From NCBI GenBank assembly GCA_036389485.1, contig DASVPR010000029.1, forward strand, positions 1 to 64,000: a DNA stretch of 64,000 nt, in the 5' to 3' direction. The translations under genes were made by a program, and so were the position numbers. The notes beneath the pieces are model-generated. The model searched no databases and was not told where the DNA came from. It saw only the letters and a program-made list of their open reading frames with translations. How positions within the stretch are numbered: the first letter of the stretch is position 1; each line of letters opens with the position of its first letter. This DNA is from CADCVT01 sp036389485. Lineage in GTDB: Bacteria; Actinomycetota; Thermoleophilia; Solirubrobacterales; Solirubrobacteraceae. Shown here piece by piece: positions 56,206 to 62,843 of this stretch.

Positions 56206-56975
56206 GCCAGCGACTCCGCGATCCGCTCGCGGAGCCGCGCGGCGGCGTCGCGCGTGATCGCGCCCGCCCGCTCGAGCTCGTGGTCCTCGATCGCGTGGAC
56301 GGGCTGCACCTCGCGCGTCGTCGACGCCAGGAACGCCTCGGTCATGCGCCGGACGTCGTCGCGCGCGGTGACCCGCTCCTGCGCGCCGGTCAGCTCGACG
56401 ACGTTGCGGCGCGTGATCGAGTCGAGGATGTGGTCGTCGAGCGGCGGCGTGTAGAGCCCGCCGTCGAGCACGTAGAAGAGCGACGACGTCGGCGCCTCCA
56501 GGACCCTGCCGTGCGGCGTGACGAGCAGCGCTTCGTCGAAGCCGCGCTCCTTCGCGATCCGCGTCGCGAGCATGTTCGCCGCGTACGACAGCGACTTCAC
56601 ACCGTCGAGGATCCGCGGGGGGGCGAACTCCACGATCGCCAGCCCTATCGAGGGTGGGCGGTGGGGGGCCTCCTCGATGAGCAGCACGCGGCGGCCGCCG
56701 CGGGTGACAAGGATCCGCAGGTGCGCGTCGCCCGGCTGCGCCGCGGCGAGCAGGGCCTCGACGTCGGCCCGCACCGCCGCGATGTCGAGGGGCAGCCGCA
56801 ACCGCTCGGCGGAGCCCTCCATGCGCGCGAAGTGCTCCTCCGCCGCGAACGGCCGCCCGCCGTACAGGCGCATGACCTCGAAGACGCCGTCGCCGCGCAG
56901 CAGTCCCTCGTCGGTCACGGGGATCCGTGCCTCGGCGGCGTCGATCACGGTGCCGTCCAGGCAGGCGAGCGGCAT
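56202..56975 (-). CDS. Class IV aminotransferase (PLP)
   Basis: 257 aa. Fold-type IV: GLLRGDGVFEVMRLYGGRPFAAEEHFARM, a catalytic Lys in LDGVKSLSYAANMLA, GFDEALLVTPHGRVLEAPTSSLFYV and LDSITRRNVVEL. This family includes BCAT, D-amino acid aminotransferase and aminodeoxychorismate lyase (PabC). The E-A-P-T-S-S variant and short length fit PabC or DAAT better than BCAT, but the choice cannot be made. ATG 56975 is divergent from the Pcm-like gene. It overlaps wecB by 4 bp. Confidence 0.85.
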   Translation of the reverse strand: MPLACLDGTVIDAAEARIPVTDEGLLRGDGVFEVMRLYGGRPFAAEEHFARMEGSAERLRLPLDIAAVRADVEALLAAAQPGDAHLRILVTRGGRRVLLIEEAPHRPPSIGLAIVEFAPPRILDGVKSLSYAANMLATRIAKERGFDEALLVTPHGRVLEAPTSSLFYVLDGGLYTPPLDDHILDSITRRNVVELTGAQERVTARDDVRRMTEAFLASTTREVQPVHAIEDHELERAGAITRDAAARLRERIAESLA

Positions 56976-57000
56976 GGGGCGCGAGTCTATGCTCGACGGC

Positions 57001-57612
57001 ATGGCGCCGACGCGCGAGGGCCTCATCGCCGAGCTGCGGCGGTACGTCGACGACGAGCGCGTCCTCGCCGCGATCGCGAGCGTCCCCCGCGACGTGTTCG
57101 TGCCCGAGCGTCGCGGGCGCTCGGCGTGGGCGAACGAGGCGCTCCCGATCGGCTCCGGCCAGACGATCTCCCAGCCGCTCGTCGTCGCGCACATGTGCGA
57201 GCTGCTCCGGGTTCAGGACGGCGATCGCGTCCTCGACGTCGGCACCGGCTCGGGCTACCACGCCGCGATCCTCGCCGAGCTGGGCGGGCGCGTCTGGAGC
57301 ATCGAGCGCGATCCGGAGCTGTCGGAGCAGGCGGCCCGCAACCTCGTGGCGGCCGGCTTCCGCGGCATCCGCCTCGTCGTCGGGGACGGCACGCGCGGCC
57401 ACCCGGAGGCCGCACCGTACGACGCGATCAACGTGGCCGCCTCGGCCCGCGGCGCGATCCCGGACGCACTCGTCGACCAGCTCGCGCCCGGAGGTCGCCT
57501 CGTCATCCCCGTCGGCGAGCGGCTCGTCATCGTGCGCCGCGACCGCGCCGGCGCGCTCAGCCGCAGCGACGCCGGAGGAGTCCGCTTCGTCCCGCTGGTG
57601 CCAGGCACGTGA
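57001..57612 (+). CDS. pcm: Protein-L-isoaspartate O-methyltransferase-like
   Basis: 203 aa. Pcm features: VPRDVFVPE, SGQTISQPLVVAHMCELL, the SAM motif VLDVGTGSGYHAAILAEL, SIERDPELSEQA, VVGDGTRG and DAINVAASARGAIPDALVDQLAPGGRLVIPVG. It methyl-esterifies isoaspartyl residues during protein repair. An ATG at 56989 adds four residues. The last codons (VPLVPGT) run into the first GTGCCAGGCAC palindrome. Confidence 0.9.
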   Translation: MAPTREGLIAELRRYVDDERVLAAIASVPRDVFVPERRGRSAWANEALPIGSGQTISQPLVVAHMCELLRVQDGDRVLDVGTGSGYHAAILAELGGRVWSIERDPELSEQAARNLVAAGFRGIRLVVGDGTRGHPEAAPYDAINVAASARGAIPDALVDQLAPGGRLVIPVGERLVIVRRDRAGALSRSDAGGVRFVPLVPGT

Positions 57613-57676
57613 ACATTGCGGTGCCAGGCACGCTAACAATCGGTGCCAGGCACGCAAACATTGCGGTGCCAGGCAC
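57598..57676. repeat. Four GTGCCAGGCAC palindromes in tandem
   Basis: The 11-bp palindrome GTGCCAGGCAC occurs at 57598-57608, 57621-57631, 57643-57653 and 57666-57676, with 22-23 bp periodicity and short AT-richer spacers (AACATTGCG or AACAATCG). It fills the gap between two convergent genes, and the first copy is inside the pcm tail. It resembles REP-type elements or a bidirectional terminator; spacers are too short for CRISPR. Confidence 0.85.
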
Positions 57677-57678
57677 CG

Positions 57679-59415
57679 TCAGGCGGCGCGGAGGCGGCTG
57701 TCGGAGCGCAGCGCGTACACCGGGACGGGCTGGCCGCGGCCCGCGACCGCCTTCTCGCCGGCGGGCGCGAGCCGGACGCGGCTGCGCTCGTCGAGCCGCT
57801 CCCACGTCGACTGGCTGACGAACAGCGCGTGCGGCGTGCCCTTCGTCGCGGCCTGCAGGCGTGCCGCGACGTTGGTGGTGTCCCCGACCGCCGCGTACTC
57901 CATCCGCCGCTCGGAGCCGACGGTCCCGGACATGACGGCCCCGCTGTTGAGCCCCACGCCGAGGCGGAACGGTGGGAGGTCGCGCTCGGCGAGCCACGCG
58001 TTGAGCCGCGGCAGCCGGACGGCGAGGAGCTCCTCGGCGGTCGCGAGCGCGCGGACCGCGTGGTCCTCGCGCTCCACCGGCGACCCGAAGACGGCCATGA
58101 TCCCGTCGCCGAGGTAGGAGACGACCGTTCCGTCGTTGGCGAGGATCGCCTCGCTCATCTGACTCAGGTACTCGTTGAGGACGTCGATGACCAGCTCCGG
58201 CGAGGCGTTCTCGGCGAACGTCGTGAACCCGCGCAGGTCGCAGAAGAGCACGGTCGACTCCTGCCGGACGCCCGCGATCCCGCTGGACGCGTCGTCGCGC
58301 GCGAGCAGCTGATCGACCACCGGCTCGGGGACGAAGCGGCCGAAGAGGAAGCGCATCCGCCGCCGCTCGTTCGCCGCGAGGACGGCCGCGGCCCCGAGGG
58401 CGCCGACGCCGCCGATCAGCAGCGCGAGGATCGGCGGGACGACGTCGACCACCGTGCCGTGCTCGAACGCGACCTGCGCGGCGACGAGCCATAGCGCGAG
58501 CGCGGCGGCGCCGATCGACATCGCCCAGCGGGCGCGCAGGCGCAGCGACGCCACCGGCACGAGCGCGGCCAGCGCGATCGTGATGAGCGTCTCCAGCCAG
58601 CCGGGCGCGTCCCGCAGCAGGAACCCGCGCAGCACGGTCGAGATCGCGTTGGCCTGGACCTCCGGCCCCGGCATCAGGCCGTCACGGACGGTGGGGACGG
58701 GGTGGAGGTCCTGCAGCGACGGCGCGGACGAGCCGACGACCACCACGCGGCCGCGCAGCTTCGCCGGATCGAGGCGGCCGCGAACGAGGTCGAGGAACCG
58801 GTAGGTGGGGACAGTCCCCGCGCCGCCGGCGTAGTCGATGTACGCCTCGCCGAACGGGCGGACCTGCCGGCCGGTGGCCGACTCGGCCGCGGCGACCGCG
58901 AACGTCTCCAGCCCGTCGATCTCGTACGCCAGGTGCCGGATGACCGCGCCGTCGTCCACGGGCGTGCTCGTGTTCGCGGCGCGCGCGCCGACCTCGCGAA
59001 GGTTGTCGTCGCCGCCGAGCACGTTCGTCCGGCCACGCGCGTCCACCTCGGTCGTCGACAGCACGATCCCGCGCGCGCGGGCGACCGCCTCGAACAGCGC
59101 GAAGTCGGCGTCAGCGTCCGGCCCCGCCTCGGTGAACTGGACGTCGTAGGCGATCGCGCGCACGCCAGCGCGCCGCAGCGCGTCGATCGCGCGCGCGTGC
59201 TCGCGCCGGTCGATCGGCCAGCGCTTCAGCGCGGTGATGCTCGCGGCGTCGATGTCGACCACCGCGACGTCGTCGACGGCGCGCTCGCCGCGCAGCTGGA
59301 AGCGGGCGTCCTGCGTCTGGCCCTCCAGCCGGTCGACCAGTCCGGTGACGGGCGAGCCCAGCGCGATGACGGCGGCGGCGAGTGCGGCGGCCGCGACGCC
59401 GAGGCGCCGACGCAC
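57679..59415 (-). CDS. CHASE2-domain class III nucleotide cyclase
   Basis: 578 aa. An N-terminal TM (~5-22) and a CHASE2 extracytoplasmic sensor (~35-270: VAVVDIDAASI, AIAYDVQF, VVVGSSAPSLQDL) are followed by three TM helices (~273-345) and a cyclase domain from ~385. Metal aspartates D393 (FCDLRGF) and D437 (SYLGDGIMAVFG) are present, with AARLQ Arg. The adenine-selecting Lys is Ser433, and the partner specificity position in EYAAVGD is Ala508. It is 4 bp downstream of the cNMP-binding/HD-GYP gene. Probably a signal-controlled cNMP producer. Confidence 0.9.
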   Translation of the reverse strand: MRRRLGVAAAALAAAVIALGSPVTGLVDRLEGQTQDARFQLRGERAVDDVAVVDIDAASITALKRWPIDRREHARAIDALRRAGVRAIAYDVQFTEAGPDADADFALFEAVARARGIVLSTTEVDARGRTNVLGGDDNLREVGARAANTSTPVDDGAVIRHLAYEIDGLETFAVAAAESATGRQVRPFGEAYIDYAGGAGTVPTYRFLDLVRGRLDPAKLRGRVVVVGSSAPSLQDLHPVPTVRDGLMPGPEVQANAISTVLRGFLLRDAPGWLETLITIALAALVPVASLRLRARWAMSIGAAALALWLVAAQVAFEHGTVVDVVPPILALLIGGVGALGAAAVLAANERRRMRFLFGRFVPEPVVDQLLARDDASSGIAGVRQESTVLFCDLRGFTTFAENASPELVIDVLNEYLSQMSEAILANDGTVVSYLGDGIMAVFGSPVEREDHAVRALATAEELLAVRLPRLNAWLAERDLPPFRLGVGLNSGAVMSGTVGSERRMEYAAVGDTTNVAARLQAATKGTPHALFVSQSTWERLDERSRVRLAPAGEKAVAGRGQPVPVYALRSDSRLRAA

Positions 59416-59419
59416 GCCG

Positions 59420-60547
59420 CTAGTCCCCCGCGCGCAGGTCCGGACGCGTCTTGACGAACAGGGCCGCGAGGTCCGGGTCCAGGTGCGTCCCGGAGAGGGC
59501 CTGGATCTCGGCGAGCGCGTCGTCGACCAGCCACGCCCGCTTGTACGGGCGGTCAGAGACGAGCGCGTCGAAGACGTCGCACACGGCGACCATCCGCGCC
59601 ACGAGCGGGATCTCCTCGCCGCGCAGCCCCTCCGGGTAGCCCGTGCCGTCCCACTTCTCGTGGTGCGTCCGGGCGATGACCTCGGCCATCCGCACGACCG
59701 GCGACCGCGACCCGGCGAGCAGCTGCGCGCCGACCGTCGTATGGGTCTTCATGACCTCCCACTCCTCCGGGCCCAGCGGGCCCTCCTTGAGGAGCACGCG
59801 GTCGGGGATCGCGATCTTCCCGATGTCGTGCATCGAGGACGCGTGCATGATCTGGTCGGCCTCGTCCTGGCTCATCCCGACGTCGAGGGCGAGCTGGCCG
59901 CACATGCGGCTCATGCGGGTGATGTGGATGCCGGTCGAGTCGTCGCGCGACTCGGCGGCGTGCGCCAGGCGGCGGACCAGCTCGAGCTGGGACTCGCGGA
60001 GGTCGGCGGTGCGCTCGCGGACCTTCGACTCCAGCTTGGAGTTGTGCCGCGCGAGCTCCTCCTTCGCCAGCGTGAGCGAGAAGGCGAGCGTGCCGAGCAT
60101 CTGACGCATCGCCTTCGGGTCGGCGTCGAGGACGCGGTCGAGGTCCTCCTTGCGGACCTCTACCGTCTCGCTCTGATCGATCGCGACGATCGACGCCAGG
60201 CGCGGCGCCGCGTTGAGGACGCCCACCTCGCCGAAGACGTCGCCGCGGAAGAGGCGCTGGAGCACGAGGCCGGGGTCGCGGCTCGGCCGCACGACGCTGA
60301 GCTGCCCGCGGCTGACGACGTGCATGGAGTCGCCCTGGTCGCCCTCGCGGAAGACGATCTCGCCGGGGCGGAAGCGGCGGCGGCGCGCGTGCCCCGCCAG
60401 GTCGCGCAGAGCGTTCCACGGCAGCCCGGCCAGCAGCTCGATCCCGGTCAGCTCCTCGGGCTGAACGGGCGTCTCGAGGCCGGTGTCGCTCGGCTCGCCC
60501 CCACCGCCGCGCGACGCCCCGCCCAGCGCTGTGCCGAGCGATTCCAT
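59420..60547 (-). CDS. cNMP-binding domain protein fused to HD-GYP phosphodiesterase
   Basis: 375 aa. A cyclic-nucleotide-binding domain (~35-150) has FRPGEIVFREGDQGDSMHVV and a phosphate-binding cassette FGE (105-107)...R116-x-A118-S119. A coiled-coil linker (~160-195) leads to an HD-GYP domain with MHDIGKIAIPD (HD 240-241), HHE (295-297) and DGTGYP (300-305). HD-GYP enzymes hydrolyse c-di-GMP. The domain pairing predicts cAMP or cGMP control of c-di-GMP breakdown. It is cotranscribed with the CHASE2 cyclase (4-bp gap). Confidence 0.93.
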   Translation of the reverse strand: MESLGTALGGASRGGGGEPSDTGLETPVQPEELTGIELLAGLPWNALRDLAGHARRRRFRPGEIVFREGDQGDSMHVVSRGQLSVVRPSRDPGLVLQRLFRGDVFGEVGVLNAAPRLASIVAIDQSETVEVRKEDLDRVLDADPKAMRQMLGTLAFSLTLAKEELARHNSKLESKVRERTADLRESQLELVRRLAHAAESRDDSTGIHITRMSRMCGQLALDVGMSQDEADQIMHASSMHDIGKIAIPDRVLLKEGPLGPEEWEVMKTHTTVGAQLLAGSRSPVVRMAEVIARTHHEKWDGTGYPEGLRGEEIPLVARMVAVCDVFDALVSDRPYKRAWLVDDALAEIQALSGTHLDPDLAALFVKTRPDLRAGD

Positions 60548-60619
60548 AGTGCACTCGCGAATCGGCGCTTCGGCGGGGATCTTGAGGAACCCGGCGCGCC
60601 CGTGGACCTGTGGCTCGGG

Positions 60620-61249
60620 CTACGGCATGCGCGACGTCAGCACGATGTCGCGCAGCGCGCCCGTCGCGTCGTGCACCTGGCGGGAACCGACGCGCAGGCG
60701 GTCGCCGCGCGCGGGTCGCGCCTCGGCCACGAGACGATCGAGCGAGGCGAGGCGCCCTCCGATGTCTTTTCGGCGGAGCTCCGGCGTCGCCGCCGCGTGG
60801 ACCTCGTCGACTGCCTCCCGCAGCGCCGCGGCGTCGACCTTCGCGGAGGACGTGAACACGCCGCGGCCGTCGTCCACGAGCCCCTCGAGCGCGAGCAGCG
60901 CGTCGAGCATCCGCCGGTCGTGCTCGTCGAGCGGCCCCATCCCGAACATCACCGGCGGGATCTCCACCCGCAGCTGGTCGAGCAGGTCGTACACCTCGTC
61001 CTTCGGGAGCCTGACCTCGCCGGTCAGCGGCACCGGCTTCGCGTTGCGCACGAGCTCGGCGAGCCGCTTGTGCGCGTCGATGTCGTCGCGCGCCTCGAGC
61101 TGCGGCGCCAGCGTCTTCAGCAGGGCGTCGAGCGCGGCGCCGATCCGGTCGGCGGGGACCCGGACGTCGTCCGTGAGCGGGACCGCCTTCGCGTTGTGGA
61201 TCAGGTCGTCGATCCGGTCGATCGCGACGAGCCAGTCGCCCTCGGTCAC
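60620..61249 (-). CDS. Protein with two ~40-residue 'NAKxVPLT..VR' repeats
   Basis: 209 aa from GTG. Two related segments, RIDDLIHNAKAVPLTDDVRV... (about 9-48) and RLAELVRNAKPVPLTGEVRLPKDEVYDLLDQLR (about 56-95), form a tandem duplication of a motif often seen in actinobacterial coiled-coil proteins. A helical C-terminal half (~110-209) follows, with DEHDRRMLDALLALEGLVDDG. Cytoplasmic, no TM. I do not recognise a specific function. Its GTG overlaps the GST stop by 4 bp (GTGA). Confidence 0.72.
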   Translation of the reverse strand: MTEGDWLVAIDRIDDLIHNAKAVPLTDDVRVPADRIGAALDALLKTLAPQLEARDDIDAHKRLAELVRNAKPVPLTGEVRLPKDEVYDLLDQLRVEIPPVMFGMGPLDEHDRRMLDALLALEGLVDDGRGVFTSSAKVDAAALREAVDEVHAAATPELRRKDIGGRLASLDRLVAEARPARGDRLRVGSRQVHDATGALRDIVLTSRMP

Positions 61250-61983
61250 GCCGGCCCTCGGTGGTCGGCGTACATGCGGCGCACCCACGCGAGGCCCGGC
61301 CGCTCCCGCAGCTCCTCGTTGATCGCCTGCCAGCCGGGCGGGAGGTGCTTCGGGCGCCATGGGCCGTTGGGCGGCAGCACCAACCCGTAGAACAGGCTCG
61401 CCGCGGTGATGTCGGCGACCGTGAGCGCATCGCCCACGAGGAAGTCGTTGCCGTCCAGCTCGGCCTCGAGGCGATCCAGCGCGGCGAGCACCTTCGCCCG
61501 CGCCTCCTCGGCCTTCCGCTCGCTGCGGATGGAGAAGCGGGCGTCGAGGAAGGCGGTGATCGCCGGGCCGAAGAGGTCGGCGGTCCGCTCGGTCGCCCAC
61601 GGCGTCTGCAGCAGGACCAGCTCCTTCAGCGCCTCCGGATCTGACGTCAGGTCGTGGTAGGCGGCGCGCCGCAGGTACGGACCGAGCTCCTCGTCGAAGA
61701 GCTCCTCCAGCTCCAGCGCGCGGCGCCGCTCCTCGGGGTCGGCCGGGTACAGCGGGCGCTCGGGGAACCGCCGCTCCAGCTCGGCGATGATCGCGCTCGA
61801 GTCCCCGAACCCCTCGCCGTCGATGCTCAGCGCGGGCACGGTCTGATGCCTCCCGCGCGTGACGATCGCCGTGATCAGCGGATGGAAGCCGCCGAGGATC
61901 GCGCGGCGCTTGTGCGGGATTCGCTTGTGGTCGAGCGCCCAGCGCACCTTCTCGCTGTAGTGCGAGATCCCGACGTGCCACAG
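61246..61983 (-). CDS. Glutathione S-transferase-like protein, start unclear
   Basis: The thioredoxin-like N-domain starts LWHVGISHYSEKVRWAL (the GST S/C-x-x-S-x-K-V-R helix) and has QTVPALSIDGEGFGDSSAI, then an all-alpha C-domain with VGDALTVADITAASL. The conserved N-terminus begins at about 61983-61989, but no ATG/GTG/TTG is there: codons read ATC ACG CTG. The first standard codon, GTG at 61947, would cut off the first strand and helix. CTG (61983) or ATC (61989) may be used, or the start was lost when the tRNA-Lys fragment came to lie directly upstream. Confidence 0.75.
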   Translation of the reverse strand: MWHVGISHYSEKVRWALDHKRIPHKRRAILGGFHPLITAIVTRGRHQTVPALSIDGEGFGDSSAIIAELERRFPERPLYPADPEERRRALELEELFDEELGPYLRRAAYHDLTSDPEALKELVLLQTPWATERTADLFGPAITAFLDARFSIRSERKAEEARAKVLAALDRLEAELDGNDFLVGDALTVADITAASLFYGLVLPPNGPWRPKHLPPGWQAINEELRERPGLAWVRRMYADHRGPA

Positions 61984-62339
61984 CGTGATGCCCCCGGAAG
62001 GAATCGAACCTTCAACCTTCGGATTAAGAGTGGCCCGAAGGACGGCTAGAACCGCTGGCTTGCAGGGAGATCGTATCGAACGGTCTGGTCGGATGAGGCA
62101 CGTTTTTGTCGCTGTGGTACCTCGCGTGGTACCCGCGGCTCGGCAGGTATGACGACGATTTGCTTGCCACTTCCCGGTCGACCGGAGAGGCGATGGCGGG
62201 AGCGCTGACTCCTCCGCACTCTCGTGACAATGCGCGACGGTCTCGTAACACCCTCCGCTCTACCGTCCGAGCATTCAGACAAGTTGGCCCCGCGGCAGCG
62301 CGAACTGCCCGGGGCCGTGGCACAGGAGAGTCACCTCCC
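61984..62339. other. Gene-free left margin of a putative integrated element
   Basis: 356 bp without a supported gene. It contains the tRNA-Lys 3' fragment (61989-62030) and two direct copies of GTGGTACC (62114-62121 and 62126-62133, 12 bp apart) about 100 bp inward, which could be arm-type recombinase sites. No integrase frame is recognisable here. Confidence 0.55.
61989..62030 (-). mobile_element. tRNA-Lys(CTT) 3' fragment, putative att site
   Basis: On the minus strand the sequence runs from an anticodon loop CTCTTAA (anticodon CTT, 62026-62028) through the 3' stem strand TCCGA, a variable region, a perfect T arm (GAAGG-TTCGATT-CCTTC) and acceptor strand CGGGGGC with discriminator A. The 5' half (GCCCCCG acceptor, D arm, TCGGA stem) is missing. 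The break falls at the anticodon stem-loop, the usual tyrosine-integrase crossover region, so this looks like attL/attR of an island extending to the right. Confidence 0.8.
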
Positions 62340-62582
62340 ATGCAGACCGAGCGTACCCCCGCGGCCGAGGACGACGCCGCCGACACGGCGATCCTTACCC
62401 TGCTTCTCTGTGACGACCATCAGCACCCGTGGGCCGACGAGGAGGTGGCTCGCGAGATCGGCGACGATCTCACGGTAACCGATGCGCTGGCGCGCCTGCG
62501 GAGCACCGGCCTCGTGCATCGGCACGCCGGTTTCGTGTTCCCGACGCGCGCGGCGCAGCGCGCATCGCAGCTCATGCGCTAG
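62340..62582 (+). CDS. Small winged-helix-like protein
   Basis: 80 aa: ILTLLLCDDHQHPWADEEVAREIGDDLTVTDALARLRSTGLVHRHAGFVFPTRAAQRASQL. The helix-turn-helix-wing order (DEEVAREIG...ALARLRSTGLVHR...FVFPT) resembles small DNA-binding wHTH regulators. The ATG at 62340 has GGAGAG about 8 nt upstream (caggagagtcacctccc). It is inside the putative integrated element. No partner is known. Similar short proteins are common in Solirubrobacterales (recalled impression, not checked). Confidence 0.7.
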   Translation: MQTERTPAAEDDAADTAILTLLLCDDHQHPWADEEVAREIGDDLTVTDALARLRSTGLVHRHAGFVFPTRAAQRASQLMR

Positions 62583-62843
62583 CCCGCTTATCGCCCGTTG
62601 CCGCGGGCGGTCACCCCAGGCGCCGGTAGTAGAAGCGCGCTTCGGGGGCCAGACGTCCTGCGGCAAACGCAGCCACCTCCCGACCGGATCGTCTCGGCAG
62701 TCTCACATCCCGACGGCTGAGCTCGCGGCTCCGGGGCGGGCCCTCGGGCACTCTGGTCGCGATTTTGCGAGGGAGACCCGACGGCGAGCGCAGCCCCGCG
62801 CCGGCCGGACGCCTGCCGTGAAGACCGGACTCCAAGGCGCAGA
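62583..62843. other. Gene-poor stretch
   Basis: 261 bp between the wHTH gene and the nuclease-like gene. A minus-strand reading (62611 to about 62830) ends REVAAFAAGRLAPEARFYYRRLG and has weak coding character, but it has no acceptable start codon before it merges with out-of-frame sequence. No terminator or promoter is clear. GC is slightly lower than in the core genes. Confidence 0.35.

Noticed and set aside
57598..57676. CRISPR array
   Set aside because: The repeat is only 11 bp and spacers are 11-12 bp and similar to each other, with no cas genes.
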